Source: Lachnoclostridium edouardi (GTDB taxonomy: Bacteria > Bacillota > Clostridia > Lachnospirales > Lachnospiraceae). Taken from it: 64,000 nucleotides of DNA. Under the pieces are notes generated by a model, which saw only the letters and a list, made by a program, of their open reading frames with translations, did no database searches and was not told where the DNA came from. Position 1 is the stretch's first letter. Every line of letters begins with the position of its first letter. Shown here one piece after another: positions 9,068-18,820 of this stretch. The stretch lies in contig NZ_OESQ01000001.1 of NCBI RefSeq assembly GCF_900240245.1, positions 1,480,157 to 1,544,156 on the forward strand, written 5' to 3'. A program made the position numbers and the translations under genes.

Positions 9068-10693
9068 TTACTGTACCTTCCATACGTTGAATTCTGGAGT
9101 TACAAAGAACATCTGGTTATCTGCTCTCTGGTTGAATTCCTGTACAGCTGGATTTAATGCGTGAATTACTTTTTCGTTTGCATAGTAGATTCCTGGAAGC
9201 TCTTCTGTAATAATCTTCAGAGCCTGTTTGTAATAGTCAGCGCGCTCGTTCTGGTCTGTAGCCTGTAAGCCCTTAGACAGCAGATCGTCTACTTCTGCGT
9301 TGGAGAAGCCCTGTCCGTTTCCAAGAGCGCCGATTTCGCTGCTGGAGAACAGTTTATTCAGGAAGAAGTATGGGTCCGGATACCATGTCCAGGACATTCC
9401 GTACATATCTGCACTTCCGGAGGAAGCTGCCTCGCTGAAGGTTCCCCACTCGCTCTTTTTAATGTTAACAGTTACATTCAGGTTAGTCTTTAAGTATGCC
9501 TGTACTAAGGTTGCCATTTTCTCACGAAGAGCTGTGTTGGAAATGTACAGATCGCAAGTAAATCCATCTGGGTATCCTGCTTCAGCTAAAAGCTGTTTTG
9601 CGCCTTCTGGATCATAGTCAGGCACCAGGCTTTCCAGGCTTGCATCATATCCCCAGGAGTTTGGAGGCAGAGCTAATTTTGCAGGTGTAGCCTCGCCATA
9701 CTGGTAAATACTTGCTGTCATCTCTTCTACGTTAATTGCCTTAATTAAAGCTTCTCTTACTTTTTTGTCCTTAGTAGGTCCATTAACCTGGTTAAAGTAA
9801 ATATATGCCACGTGAAGTCCTGGCATCTCTAAAACCTGCAGCTTGGAGTCCTGACGTGCGGCTTCTACAGACTCGCCTGTAATACTGGAAGCAATGTCAA
9901 TTTCCCCTGTTTTTAATGCGTTTACTGCCTGGTTAGAATCTGTAATTGGCTTAAACACCAGCTTGTCCAGGTTTGGCTCTGCTACGAAATAATCAGGATT
10001 CTTTACAAGTACAGCTTCCTGATCCAGTTTAAAGGATTCCATTGCAAAAGGACCTGTACCTACTAAATGAGCTCCAAACTCATCTCCCCAGCCTTCTACT
10101 TCTTCCTTAGGAACAATAGAGTTTCCGGCGTCTGTAAGTGCTGTCAGGAAGGAAGCATTTGGTCCTGTTAAAGTACATGTTACTTCCCAGTCCCCTGTTA
10201 CTTCTGCATTTGCCAGCATGTCCAGACGGTTCATAGAGGATTCCTTAGCAGAACGATTTAAGGAATATGCAACGTCCTCTGCTGTCATTTCTCTTCCATC
10301 CTGGTACTGGCCTTTCTGGAAATGAACGCCCTGGCGAATCTTAAACACATATGTTACTCCGTCCTCGCTGATTGTCCACTCCTCTGCCAGGGATGGAACA
10401 ATTTCTGTCAGATCCTTGTCATACTCTACTATACGGTCACAGACATTCTGAATAATCTGTCCCTCATAAGAACCTGTGTACAGAATAGGATCTAAGTTTC
10501 TCGGAGAGGAAGATAAAGAAACTGTAATAGTTCCTCCCTTAGTTACCTCGTCCGGAACAGCAATCGTTTCTTTTTCTACTGGCTGTGTTGCCTCAGTTGA
10601 TGATCCGGTATCGCTTTTTTTAGAACCGCCACATGCAGTCAGGGATACCGCCATAGCAAGGGCAAGCATCAGGGCTACGCTTCTCTTTTTCAT
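9068..10693 (-). CDS. Peptide ABC transporter substrate-binding lipoprotein (SBP_bac_5)
   Basis: 541 residues. A lipoprotein signal peptide ends in LTACGG with the lipidated Cys21, followed by a Ser/Thr/Glu linker. The body carries family-5 solute-binding motifs such as LDPILYTGSYEG and the conserved VTYVFKIRQGVHFQKGQ. It captures peptides or related ligands outside the membrane and delivers them to the DppB/DppC pair. Ligand specificity is not readable, but the surrounding M20 hydrolases point to peptides or N-acyl amino acids. Confidence 0.92.
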   Translation of the reverse strand: MKKRSVALMLALAMAVSLTACGGSKKSDTGSSTEATQPVEKETIAVPDEVTKGGTITVSLSSSPRNLDPILYTGSYEGQIIQNVCDRIVEYDKDLTEIVPSLAEEWTISEDGVTYVFKIRQGVHFQKGQYQDGREMTAEDVAYSLNRSAKESSMNRLDMLANAEVTGDWEVTCTLTGPNASFLTALTDAGNSIVPKEEVEGWGDEFGAHLVGTGPFAMESFKLDQEAVLVKNPDYFVAEPNLDKLVFKPITDSNQAVNALKTGEIDIASSITGESVEAARQDSKLQVLEMPGLHVAYIYFNQVNGPTKDKKVREALIKAINVEEMTASIYQYGEATPAKLALPPNSWGYDASLESLVPDYDPEGAKQLLAEAGYPDGFTCDLYISNTALREKMATLVQAYLKTNLNVTVNIKKSEWGTFSEAASSGSADMYGMSWTWYPDPYFFLNKLFSSSEIGALGNGQGFSNAEVDDLLSKGLQATDQNERADYYKQALKIITEELPGIYYANEKVIHALNPAVQEFNQRADNQMFFVTPEFNVWKVQ

Positions 10694-10799
10694 AGTTGCC
10701 TCCTTAAATAAATCTTCTTAAATTTAATTTTATATCTTAAACACTTTCCTGCCGCAGCCTGAAAAATGTCAGATTATCTTTTGTTTATCAGTATATTGA

Positions 10800-11978
10800 T
10801 TACTGATTCTCATGTTTCTTTAGCCAGCGGACCGCCGCCTCCGCGTAAACAGCCGCCATTTTGTGAATAGAGTTTTCATTAAAAGTAACTCTGGGATCGT
10901 GAACCCCGTACAAATATCCCTCATTCTCATCTCCAGTGCCAAACCAGAACAATGCAGACGGAATTTCCTGGGAAATAACAGAAAAGTCTTCTGAGCCGGT
11001 CATAGGCTCCATTTCATAGGCTGTGCCCTCTCCCAATAAATCGTCAATATAACCGGCGATTTCACTTGTCAGACCTTCATCATTTACCATTGGGGGGATT
11101 CCCTTATTTTCAAATGTTACCTGACAGTCTGCACGAAATGCAGCCGCCACTCCCTTTGCAATTTCCTCTAAACGTTTCTTTGCAAAGCTTCGCACCTCAT
11201 TATCCATAGTGCGGATAGAGCCTTCCAAAACTACTTCCCCAGGCATAATATTGGGAGCTGTTCCTCCGTGAATCATACACACAGTCATTACTAACATACT
11301 GGCAGGATGTACTTCCCGGCTGTTGATCCCCTCCAGGGCAATCACAATATGGCAGGCCGCATGAATAGGATCTACATTCATATGAGGCGCCGCTCCGTGT
11401 CCGCCTTTTCCTATTACCTTAATGCGGAACAAATCGCTGGAGCCGCAGGCATTGCCTTTGGCATACCCTGCCGTGCCTGAAGGACCGTGAACAACGTGAA
11501 GGGCTAATGCTGCGTCCGGCTTTGGATTATTTAAAATCCCTGCCTCCACCATATCCTGGGCACCAGTCATTCTTTCCTCTGCCGGCTGGAAAATTAGTTT
11601 TACCTGGCCCTTTAGCTCTGCTTCTCTTTCCTTTAGAATTTGAGCGGCTCCTAAAAGAGCGGTTGTATGTATATCATGGCCGCAGGCGTGCATATATCCG
11701 TTTTCAGAAGCAAAGGGAAGCTTTGTTTCTTCTTTCATAGGAAGGGCGTCCATATCTGCACGAAGCAGAATTGTCTTTCCTCCCTGCTTTCCTATATTTA
11801 CCGCAATGCCGGCCTGGCCCACAGCCTCTGGCTTTAAGCCCATTGCTTCCAGTTTCTCCCACACAAAATGCAGAGTTCTTGGCAATTCAAAGCCTATCTC
11901 CGGGTTTTGATGAATTTCCCTTCTAACAGATATCAGCTCCGGAGCCAGTTCCTCCGCCCGCTTTAATGTTTTATTCAT
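10800..11978 (-). CDS. M20 amidohydrolase (hippurate hydrolase / N-acyl-L-amino acid amidohydrolase-like)
   Basis: 392 residues. Metal and catalytic residues are Cys99 and His101 in MHACGHDIHT, Glu134-Glu135 in QPAEER and a late His in GVHDPRVTFNE. ADMDALPM is a hallmark of the M20D hippurate-hydrolase group. The ATG has GAGGAA about seven bases upstream. It is the first gene of the leftward operon, 106 bases before the binding protein. It differs in sequence from the other two M20 proteins here, so three substrate types may be handled. Confidence 0.88.
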   Translation of the reverse strand: MNKTLKRAEELAPELISVRREIHQNPEIGFELPRTLHFVWEKLEAMGLKPEAVGQAGIAVNIGKQGGKTILLRADMDALPMKEETKLPFASENGYMHACGHDIHTTALLGAAQILKEREAELKGQVKLIFQPAEERMTGAQDMVEAGILNNPKPDAALALHVVHGPSGTAGYAKGNACGSSDLFRIKVIGKGGHGAAPHMNVDPIHAACHIVIALEGINSREVHPASMLVMTVCMIHGGTAPNIMPGEVVLEGSIRTMDNEVRSFAKKRLEEIAKGVAAAFRADCQVTFENKGIPPMVNDEGLTSEIAGYIDDLLGEGTAYEMEPMTGSEDFSVISQEIPSALFWFGTGDENEGYLYGVHDPRVTFNENSIHKMAAVYAEAAVRWLKKHENQ

Positions 11979-12296
11979 CTTTATATTCCTCGTTTCTGTC
12001 TATCCCTATTCTGTCTTTGTCTGTCCACCATTCGTCTTTTTACGGCGGATATACCTATTTATTTTATCTTTTTAAGCCCTAAATTACAAGTCAAATCTAT
12101 ATTCGACACCTTTTTTGTGAATTCACTGTATTTTACACTTATATTCTTTACATTTTTTGTGTATAATTACCCACTTTTCCAGGAAACTTTTTTACAAATA
12201 AAATCCATTTAAAGCTATTGACCGTTATGTCCATATGTTATAGACTAATCTTCAATGGACTTTAAATTCATTATTAATTTAGGAGGTTATTTTATT
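11979..12296. promoter_or_regulatory. Divergent promoter region with a Spo0A-box-like site
   Basis: Rightward, TTGACC at 12218-12223 and TAGACT at 12241-12246 are 17 bp apart, a good promoter for the DUF1177 operon. Leftward, TTGTAA and TAAAAT 17 bp apart (about 12061-12092) could serve the M20 operon. TTCGACA at 12102-12108 is the reverse complement of the Spo0A box TGTCGAA. A single 7-mer may be chance. Confidence 0.55.
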
Positions 12297-13232
12297 ATGT
12301 TATTGAGACAGGTTCTTGAACTTTTTGATCTGCTGGATACACCGGCAGCAAACGGAAAGCAGATTACTGATCTGTTAAAAAGCAGAGGCGCCCATGAGGT
12401 TTCAGTGGAAACTGTAACAGGAGATGAGGGCAGCACTGACTGCGTTACTATTTTAATTAAAGGAAGCGACGGAAAAAGCAGCGGCGGCAGCACTCCTACC
12501 TTAGGTATTATCGGACGTCTTGGCGGACTAGGCGCACGCCCATCTGTAACCGGCTTTGTGTCAGACGGAGACGGAGCTTTAGCTGCCTTATCAGCCGGCT
12601 TAAAACTGGCAGAAATGAATGCTAACGGCGACGTTTTAAAGGGCGATATTATTATTGCAACACATATTTGTCCTGACGCGCCTACACAGGAGCATTATCC
12701 GGTGCCTTTTATGGGTTCACCTATTGACATGGAAACAAATAATGAAAAAGAAGTAGATCCAAGAATGGACGCTATTCTTTCTATTGACACAACTAAAGGC
12801 AATAAGGTTATTAATGTAAACGGTTTTGCCATTTCCCCTACAATTAAATCAGGATACATACTGGAAGTCAGCGATTCTCTTCTGGATGTAATGTCCAGAG
12901 TTACAGGCAAGCTTCCTGCAGTATTCCCTGTGGCTCAGCAGGATATTACTCCTTACGGAAATGATCTTCATCATTTAAACAGCATTCTTCAGCCTGCCAC
13001 AGCTACAGATGCTCCTGTTGTAGGCGTGGCTATTACAACTGAGCAGCCTGTTGCCGGCTGCGCTACAGGCGCAAGCCATCCTTTAGACGTAGAATCAGCC
13101 GCCCGCTTTGCCGTTGAGGTTGCGAAAGGCTACAGCGAAGGCACTATTTCTTTCTACAGCGAAAAGGAATATAACCACCTGTTAAAGCTGTACGGAGAAA
13201 TGAAACATTTTCAGACATTTGGAAAGAACTAA
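12297..13232 (+). CDS. DUF1177 family protein
   Basis: 311 residues from ATG 12297, chosen because AGGAGG lies 9-14 bases upstream; an ATG 42 bases earlier lacks a ribosome binding site. The sequence matches my recollection of DUF1177: an N-terminal VLELFDLLD segment, GIIGRLGGLGARPSVTGFVSDGDGA, and ATHICPDAPTQEHYPVPFMGSP with potential metal-binding His/Asp/Glu. No biochemical function is established that I know of. It is the first gene of an operon with an AroM-family protein and an amidohydrolase, divergent from the M20/peptide transporter operon. Confidence 0.75.
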   Translation: MLLRQVLELFDLLDTPAANGKQITDLLKSRGAHEVSVETVTGDEGSTDCVTILIKGSDGKSSGGSTPTLGIIGRLGGLGARPSVTGFVSDGDGALAALSAGLKLAEMNANGDVLKGDIIIATHICPDAPTQEHYPVPFMGSPIDMETNNEKEVDPRMDAILSIDTTKGNKVINVNGFAISPTIKSGYILEVSDSLLDVMSRVTGKLPAVFPVAQQDITPYGNDLHHLNSILQPATATDAPVVGVAITTEQPVAGCATGASHPLDVESAARFAVEVAKGYSEGTISFYSEKEYNHLLKLYGEMKHFQTFGKN

Positions 13233-13246
13233 GGTTAAAAATTATT

Positions 13247-13948
13247 ATGGCTGACACATCAGTAAATGCAATGAAAAAAACAATCATTGCTGCAATTACT
13301 ATTGGACAGGCTCCCAGAACAGATATTACGGCAGATATTCGCCCTATGCTGTCTCCTTCTATTGAATTAAGAGAATATGGAGCTTTAGATTTATATTCCA
13401 AGGCAGAGTGTGAAAAACAATTTGGCCCCAGATCTGGGGACGCTGTGCTGGTTTCCAGAATGAGGGACGGCAGTCAGGTAAAAATGGCGGAATCAGCTGT
13501 GATTCCCCTGGTTCAGGACTGTATATGCCGGGCGGAAAAGGAAGGGGCTAAGGCCACGGTTTTACTGTGTACAGGTCATTTTCCTTCCTTTCGCCACGAA
13601 AGGTTTCTCCTGATTCCCCAGCCTGTTATTCATTCTATGGTAAAGGCTTTGGCTCAAGACAGTACTGTAGGCGTAATTGTCCCTGACCAGGACCAGCAAA
13701 TGCAAGTAGAACAGCTTTTTTCTTCTAATGGAGTTTCTGTTATAACTGCAGCTGCTTCTCCTTATTTAGAGTCTGATAAAATGAAGGAAGCTGCAACTGC
13801 CGCCGCTAAGGGAAAGCCTGCCTTTATTTATCTGGATTGTATGGGCTACAGCGCTAATATGAAGCAGGCTGTTCATCAGGCCTCCGGGCTTCCGGTAGTA
13901 CTGCCCAGAACTATGATAGCCAGAATGATTAACGAGCTTTTCGCCTGA
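13247..13948 (+). CDS. AroM family protein
   Basis: 233 residues. The N-terminal AAITIGQAPRTDI and the central VLLCTGHFPSF are AroM-family signatures. AroM is named from an E. coli aromatic-biosynthesis locus, but its function is unknown. The fold suggests an Asp/Glu racemase-like or periplasmic-binding-like protein, which is inference. The start has only a weak AAGG ribosome binding site; Met9 is an alternative. It lies 14 bases after the DUF1177 gene. Confidence 0.78.
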   Translation: MADTSVNAMKKTIIAAITIGQAPRTDITADIRPMLSPSIELREYGALDLYSKAECEKQFGPRSGDAVLVSRMRDGSQVKMAESAVIPLVQDCICRAEKEGAKATVLLCTGHFPSFRHERFLLIPQPVIHSMVKALAQDSTVGVIVPDQDQQMQVEQLFSSNGVSVITAAASPYLESDKMKEAATAAAKGKPAFIYLDCMGYSANMKQAVHQASGLPVVLPRTMIARMINELFA

Positions 13949-13988
13949 TGATACATCATTGATACATTACAGAAGGGATCTGAGAAAC

Positions 13989-15140
13989 ATGATATGCATT
14001 AAAAACGGACTTCTTCACACCATGGAGGAGGAAACTCCCTGGGTTGGAGATATTCTGACAGATAACGGCAAGATTATAAAAATTCAGGAGAATATAGAGG
14101 CAGGGGAGGCTGATCAGGTTATAGACGCCTCTGGATTACATGTTTATCCAGGCTTTGTGGAGGCTCACTGTCACATTGGCTTAGATGGATACGCCGTAGG
14201 TTACGAGGGCCATGATTACTGTGAGTTAAACGACTATTCCACACCACAGCTGAGAGCTATAGACGGAATAAATCCTATGGATGAATGCTTTCTACATGCT
14301 GCAAATGCAGGAGTTACCTGTGTAGGCACAGGTCCAGGAAGCGCCGACGCTTTAGGGGGCACCTTTGTGGCTGTAAAAACCTGGGGTAAACGAGTGGAAT
14401 CTATGATCGTCAAAGATCCTGTAGCTATGAAGTGTGCTTTTGGCGAGAATCCTAAGAATTGTTATCAGACAAAGGGCATTACCTCCCGCATGACTACTGC
14501 CGCAGTTATCCGCCAGGCTTTATTTAAGGCAAAGCAGTATAAGGAGAAATTGGAGGCTGCCGGCGGCGATCCTTTAAAGAAGCCGGAATTTGATTTAAAA
14601 AGCCAGTCGCTGATTCCTGTGCTGGAAAGAACTATTCCGTTAAAGGCTCACGCACATCAGGCAAACGATATTTTTACTGCTCTGCGCATTGCCAGAGAAT
14701 TTCATGTGGATATTACTTTAGAACATGTTACTGAAGGACATCTGATTGCAGATGAGCTTATTAAGGAACATGTTCCTATGGCCGTAGGACCTACTTTAAC
14801 CCACGCCACTAAGTTTGAGCTGCAGAATAAGTCCTTTACTACTCCCGGCATACTTTCAAAAGCAGGAGGACAGGTTTCTATTATCACAGACGCTCCTGTA
14901 ATTCCTATTGAGTACCTGCCTCTTTGTGCCGGCCTGGCTGCTAAAGCAGGAATGGAGCCTTATGAAGCTTTAAAGGCTATTACAATTAATCCGGCTAAGC
15001 ATTTAGGCATTGCAGACCGTGTAGGCAGTCTGGCTCAGGGAAAGGATGCAGATATCGTTATTACTGACGGCAATCCTTTATCTGTGGAAACCCAGGTAAA
15101 ATATGTATTTATTAATGGAGATCTGATTCACAGAGCATAA
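13989..15140 (+). CDS. Metal-dependent amidohydrolase family protein
   Basis: 383 residues from ATG 13989. VEAHCHIG gives the His60-x-His62 metal pair. Further ligands are suggested by LKAHAHQ, LEHVTEGH and the late TDAPVIP, which holds the catalytic Asp. The C-terminal LGIADRVGSLAQGKDADIVI is the composite beta-sandwich end of imidazolonepropionase/dihydroorotase-like amidohydrolases. The partners DUF1177 and AroM suggest a shared catabolic step on a cyclic or acylated amino-acid derivative. The substrate is unknown. Confidence 0.85.
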   Translation: MICIKNGLLHTMEEETPWVGDILTDNGKIIKIQENIEAGEADQVIDASGLHVYPGFVEAHCHIGLDGYAVGYEGHDYCELNDYSTPQLRAIDGINPMDECFLHAANAGVTCVGTGPGSADALGGTFVAVKTWGKRVESMIVKDPVAMKCAFGENPKNCYQTKGITSRMTTAAVIRQALFKAKQYKEKLEAAGGDPLKKPEFDLKSQSLIPVLERTIPLKAHAHQANDIFTALRIAREFHVDITLEHVTEGHLIADELIKEHVPMAVGPTLTHATKFELQNKSFTTPGILSKAGGQVSIITDAPVIPIEYLPLCAGLAAKAGMEPYEALKAITINPAKHLGIADRVGSLAQGKDADIVITDGNPLSVETQVKYVFINGDLIHRA

Positions 15141-15178
15141 CCATTATTAATCCAAAAATAGTAATGCTTATAACAATC

Positions 15179-15236
15179 AAAAGCCGCCCCGCTTATGTCC
15201 CTGTTCCCACAAGGTATAAACGCGGCGGTTTTTAAT
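15179..15236. terminator. Terminator between convergent amidohydrolase and phosphoglucomutase genes
   Basis: AAAGCCGCC pairs with GGCGGTTTTT across a loop of about 35 bases, with a T-tract on the right and an A-rich left flank. It is probably bidirectional. Confidence 0.7.
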
Positions 15237-15263
15237 ATTTCATATAAATTGTTACATCAATTC

Positions 15264-17000
15264 TTACATCATTTTATCTGCCATAGCCATCACAGCTGCT
15301 CCCAGCTCCTCTGACTTCTTCTCTCCATCCTCTAAAGAGGTTCCTTTTACTCCATAATAGAACTTGATCTTTGGCTCTGTACCAGAAGGTCTTACGCAAA
15401 CCCATGCGCCGCCTTCTAAGTCATAATAAAGTACATTGGAAGATGGAAGGCCTGTTGGAACCACATTTCCTGTAGCCATATCCTTAATTGTATCTTCTTT
15501 GTAATCTCTTGCGGAAACTACTTTGTATCCGCCGATTTCTGAAGGAGTATCCTTGCGCAGGCTTTCCATAATAGACTGAATCTTAGCCAGCCCCTCAATA
15601 CCAGATAAGCCAATGGATTTTACTGAATCTATACAGTATCCATATTTCTCATACATAGCAATCATGGCATCCCACAAGGTCATATTTTTTGTTTTATAGT
15701 AGGCTGCAGCCTCGCATAAAGCTACTGTAGCGGAAATGGCGTCCTTATCCCTCGCATATGTGCCTATGAGGCAGCCATAGCTTTCTTCCATTCCGAAAAG
15801 GTAAGTGCCTTTGCCTGTGTTTTCATTTTTCAAAATCTGCTGGCCAATCCATTTAAAGCCAGTAAGCACTTCTATTAACTCCAAGCCGTAACCTTTGGCG
15901 ATCTCATCAATAAGGTTTGTGGACACAATAGATTTTACAACCTGTCCGTCCTCAGGAATCAAGCCTCTCTCCTTTTTCTGGCTTAACACATACTCGCACA
16001 GCAGAGAGCCTGACATATTGCCTGTAAGAGGAATATACTGCCCTGATTTTGTATCTTTTACATACACGCCCAAACGGTCTGCATCCGGGTCCGTTGCCAG
16101 AACCAGGTCTGCATCCAGCTCCCCAGCCATTTTAAGTCCCAGCTCAAAAGCCTCTTTGGACTCAGGGTTAGGATAGCTTACAGTTGGGAAATTGCCGTCA
16201 GGAAGCTCCTGCTCCGGCACTACGTACACATGGGTAAAGCCAATTTCTTTTAAAGCTCTTCTGGCAGGTATATTGCCTGTGCCGTGAAGAGGTGAATAAA
16301 CGATTTTAATACTGTCCTGCATCTGGTCAATGGCATCCTGGTTCACTACTTGAGCCTTTACCTGGGCAATATATTTATCATCAATCTCAGCGCCGATAAT
16401 CTGATACTTTCCGGCAGCCACAGCCTCCTCTACAGTGGTTGTCTTTACTGTAGACAAATCTTCAATAGCCAGAACCTCTTCTGTAACTCCTTTATCGTGA
16501 GGCGGTGTAAACTGAGCGCCGTCCTCCCAATAAACCTTATATCCGTTATATTCAGGCGGGTTATGGCTGGCTGTAATGTTAATTCCCGCAATACAGCCCA
16601 GCTCACGTACAGCAAAGGAAAGCTCTGGAGTAGGACGCAGGGACTCAAACTTATATGCTTTGATTCCGTTGGCCGCCAGTGTCAGCGCAGCCTCCTGTGC
16701 AAATTCAGGGGACATATGTCTGGAGTCATAGGCAATAGCCACTCCCTTGTCGGCTCCACCCTGTTTAATAATATAGTTAGCCAGGCCCTGTGTTGCTCTG
16801 CGTACTACATAAATATTCATTCTATTAATGCCGGCGCCGATAATTCCTCTTAAACCTGCCGTGCCGAATTCTAAGTCCATGTAAAAACGCTCTTTAATTT
16901 CATTTTCATCATTTGCTATTGCCTTCAGCTCTTCTTTTGTCTTCTCATCAAAGTATGGATTAGAAAGCCATTCTTCGTAAATTTTCATATAATCTTTCAT
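15264..17000 (-). CDS. pgcA: Alpha-phosphoglucomutase / phosphomannomutase family
   Basis: 578 residues, close to the 581 of the Bacillus PgcA enzyme. It has the phosphoserine loop TASHNPPEYNG with Ser145, the magnesium loop DPDADR at 304-309, the sugar-binding GMEESYG and the phosphate-binding RPSGTEPK near the C-terminus. It interconverts glucose 1-phosphate and glucose 6-phosphate for glycogen, exopolysaccharide and UDP-glucose synthesis. It lies 63 bases downstream of a CotS-like gene in the same direction. Confidence 0.92.
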   Translation of the reverse strand: MKDYMKIYEEWLSNPYFDEKTKEELKAIANDENEIKERFYMDLEFGTAGLRGIIGAGINRMNIYVVRRATQGLANYIIKQGGADKGVAIAYDSRHMSPEFAQEAALTLAANGIKAYKFESLRPTPELSFAVRELGCIAGINITASHNPPEYNGYKVYWEDGAQFTPPHDKGVTEEVLAIEDLSTVKTTTVEEAVAAGKYQIIGAEIDDKYIAQVKAQVVNQDAIDQMQDSIKIVYSPLHGTGNIPARRALKEIGFTHVYVVPEQELPDGNFPTVSYPNPESKEAFELGLKMAGELDADLVLATDPDADRLGVYVKDTKSGQYIPLTGNMSGSLLCEYVLSQKKERGLIPEDGQVVKSIVSTNLIDEIAKGYGLELIEVLTGFKWIGQQILKNENTGKGTYLFGMEESYGCLIGTYARDKDAISATVALCEAAAYYKTKNMTLWDAMIAMYEKYGYCIDSVKSIGLSGIEGLAKIQSIMESLRKDTPSEIGGYKVVSARDYKEDTIKDMATGNVVPTGLPSSNVLYYDLEGGAWVCVRPSGTEPKIKFYYGVKGTSLEDGEKKSEELGAAVMAMADKMM

Positions 17001-17063
17001 TATCCTGCTTCCTCCTTTTTAGTGCTATTATACCGCAATCTCTACAAAAAATAAAGAATAATG

Positions 17064-18038
17064 TCACCTTATTTTGTTCAAAAATGCATTTTTATTCTCT
17101 TCCTGTTCCTCTAAATTTTTCAATTTTGTTATATTTCTCTCCGGAATCCAAGCTTTATTAGCGTTATAATAAAAATTAATTTGTTTCCAGTACTTCTCCG
17201 GATACAGCATTAAATAATATAAACAATTTTTTTCCCATTTTGTCATAGGCAGCACACTTTCATATTCCTCCATAATAGATTGACCTAAATCAGTATCCCA
17301 GTCATGCTTTTCCATTACCTTTCTCATAAAATGATATAAGTCCTCTGTCTGCAGTCCAAAATGCATCTTGCTGAATTCAATAATTGCGATTCCCTGCTCC
17401 CCCATAAGAATGTGATGGTGGTTTAAATCTCCATGACACAAATAACTGCCTGTCTCTTCCTGGCTGCACAGCCTTCCCATGCCTTCTGTAGCCTCCAGTG
17501 CCTGCTGATAAAATCTGTCAAAGTTTCCTATTACGCATAATTCAAATTCAGATTTTTTTCTTTTTCCTCTTATAAAATTTCTGGCGCGCCTAAGCTCCTT
17601 ATTATGCCTTTCCATTTCCTTTTCAGGGGACTCTGACAAAATAGACCCTAAATTCCACTCCTGGTGAAATTCTATGGGTCTCAGCACCTTATGCAGCACT
17701 GCCATCTGTTTCACTGCTCTTAAAATTTCACCAGAATCTTTTAAATTACATTCTCTGTCTGAAAACCAATTTTTCACAAAATATCTGGTTCCATCCTCAG
17801 CTGCAGCGGACAGAAGCCCTTCTTTGCTTCGTACATAGCGGTCTACCAAAGGGTATCCGCTGTTTTGGACAATTTCCAGCACCTGATCTTCAAATTCCAG
17901 ACGTTTCATTGTGCCCTTATATTCCCGCACCAGCTTCAGCCCCTGGTTTGTCTCGCAAAGCCAGGCTCCTCTTCCCTTTCTGGCAGATATAAGCTCCAGA
18001 TCATACTGCTGCAGTACCTCTATATATTTCTCATTCAC
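17064..18038 (-). CDS. CotS-family (spore coat, kinase-like) protein
   Basis: 324 residues with an aminoglycoside-phosphotransferase-like kinase fold as in CotS/YsxE/YutH. The catalytic-loop motif CHGDLNHHHI is present (HGD at 202-204). Where a DFG-type metal Asp is expected, the sequence reads IIEFSKM with Glu221, so activity may be altered or absent. The context includes sporulation genes elsewhere in the window. It is divergent from ridA. The family is confident; the spore-coat role is inferred. Confidence 0.75.
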   Translation of the reverse strand: MNEKYIEVLQQYDLELISARKGRGAWLCETNQGLKLVREYKGTMKRLEFEDQVLEIVQNSGYPLVDRYVRSKEGLLSAAAEDGTRYFVKNWFSDRECNLKDSGEILRAVKQMAVLHKVLRPIEFHQEWNLGSILSESPEKEMERHNKELRRARNFIRGKRKKSEFELCVIGNFDRFYQQALEATEGMGRLCSQEETGSYLCHGDLNHHHILMGEQGIAIIEFSKMHFGLQTEDLYHFMRKVMEKHDWDTDLGQSIMEEYESVLPMTKWEKNCLYYLMLYPEKYWKQINFYYNANKAWIPERNITKLKNLEEQEENKNAFLNKIR

Positions 18039-18217
18039 AGCTACCCCTCCATATCCGATTCTATATTCCGGTCTTTACAAGCCCTTTCGGCTACTTCTAG
18101 GGTATGAGAAAGAGTTGCCTTTTAGAATCAGATACTTTATAATGAATAAAAAATATTAAGCTAAGCTGAGTCATACAATATCAGCTTGGCAGAAATCACA
18201 TAACAGGAGGATTTATA

Positions 18218-18595
18218 ATGAAAAAAGTTGTTTCAACAGAAAAAGCACCTGCAGCATTAGGCCCATATTCTCAGGCCAATATTGTAGGAAATTTTGTATT
18301 CACTTCCGGTATGGTTCCCATTAACCCGGCAGACAATTCTATTCCTGCTGACGTCAAGACCCAGGCAGCTCAGTCCTTAAATAACATTAAGGCTGTTTTG
18401 GAGGCCGCCGGCTCTTCTATGGACAAAGTATTTAAGACTACTGTTTTTATTAAAAACATGAATGATTTTGCCCAGATTAATGAAGTATATGCAACCTTCT
18501 TTGACGGAAATTACCCATCCAGATCCTGTGTTGAGGTTGCCAGACTTCCCAAAGACGTATTAGTAGAAATTGAGGCTATCGCTACATTAGATTAA
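18218..18595 (+). CDS. ridA: RidA family enamine/imine deaminase
   Basis: 125 residues, the normal length. It carries the RidA signatures APAALGPYSQAN, FTSGMVPI, and the C-terminal RSCVEVARLPKDVLVEIEAIA with the substrate-binding Arg and catalytic Glu. It hydrolyses reactive 2-aminoacrylate and related imines released by PLP enzymes. AGGAGG lies just upstream of ATG 18218. It is monocistronic, followed by a long-loop hairpin. Confidence 0.93.
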   Translation: MKKVVSTEKAPAALGPYSQANIVGNFVFTSGMVPINPADNSIPADVKTQAAQSLNNIKAVLEAAGSSMDKVFKTTVFIKNMNDFAQINEVYATFFDGNYPSRSCVEVARLPKDVLVEIEAIATLD

Positions 18596-18601
18596 AATGA
18601 C

Positions 18602-18668
18602 AATCCGCTGGAGGCTTGTTATGATGATTTACCTTTTTGTAAACATCTTACTGGCATACCAGCGGATT
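18602..18668 (+). terminator. Hairpin downstream of ridA
   Basis: AATCCGCTGG and CCAGCGGATT pair perfectly over 10 bp around a 47-base loop. The T-run after it is weak, so termination is likely but not certain. Confidence 0.5.
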
Positions 18669-18820
18669 TCACTTAATACGGCCCTTGCCACAAAACGACA
18701 AAATTCTTCAAAAAATGACAAAATTTTACATTTTTCTCCAAAATTCAACAACAATCTACATTTTCAAACGTATTATAAAGTAAAGACATTCATATGCACA
18801 TCATCAGGAGGATCACTGTC

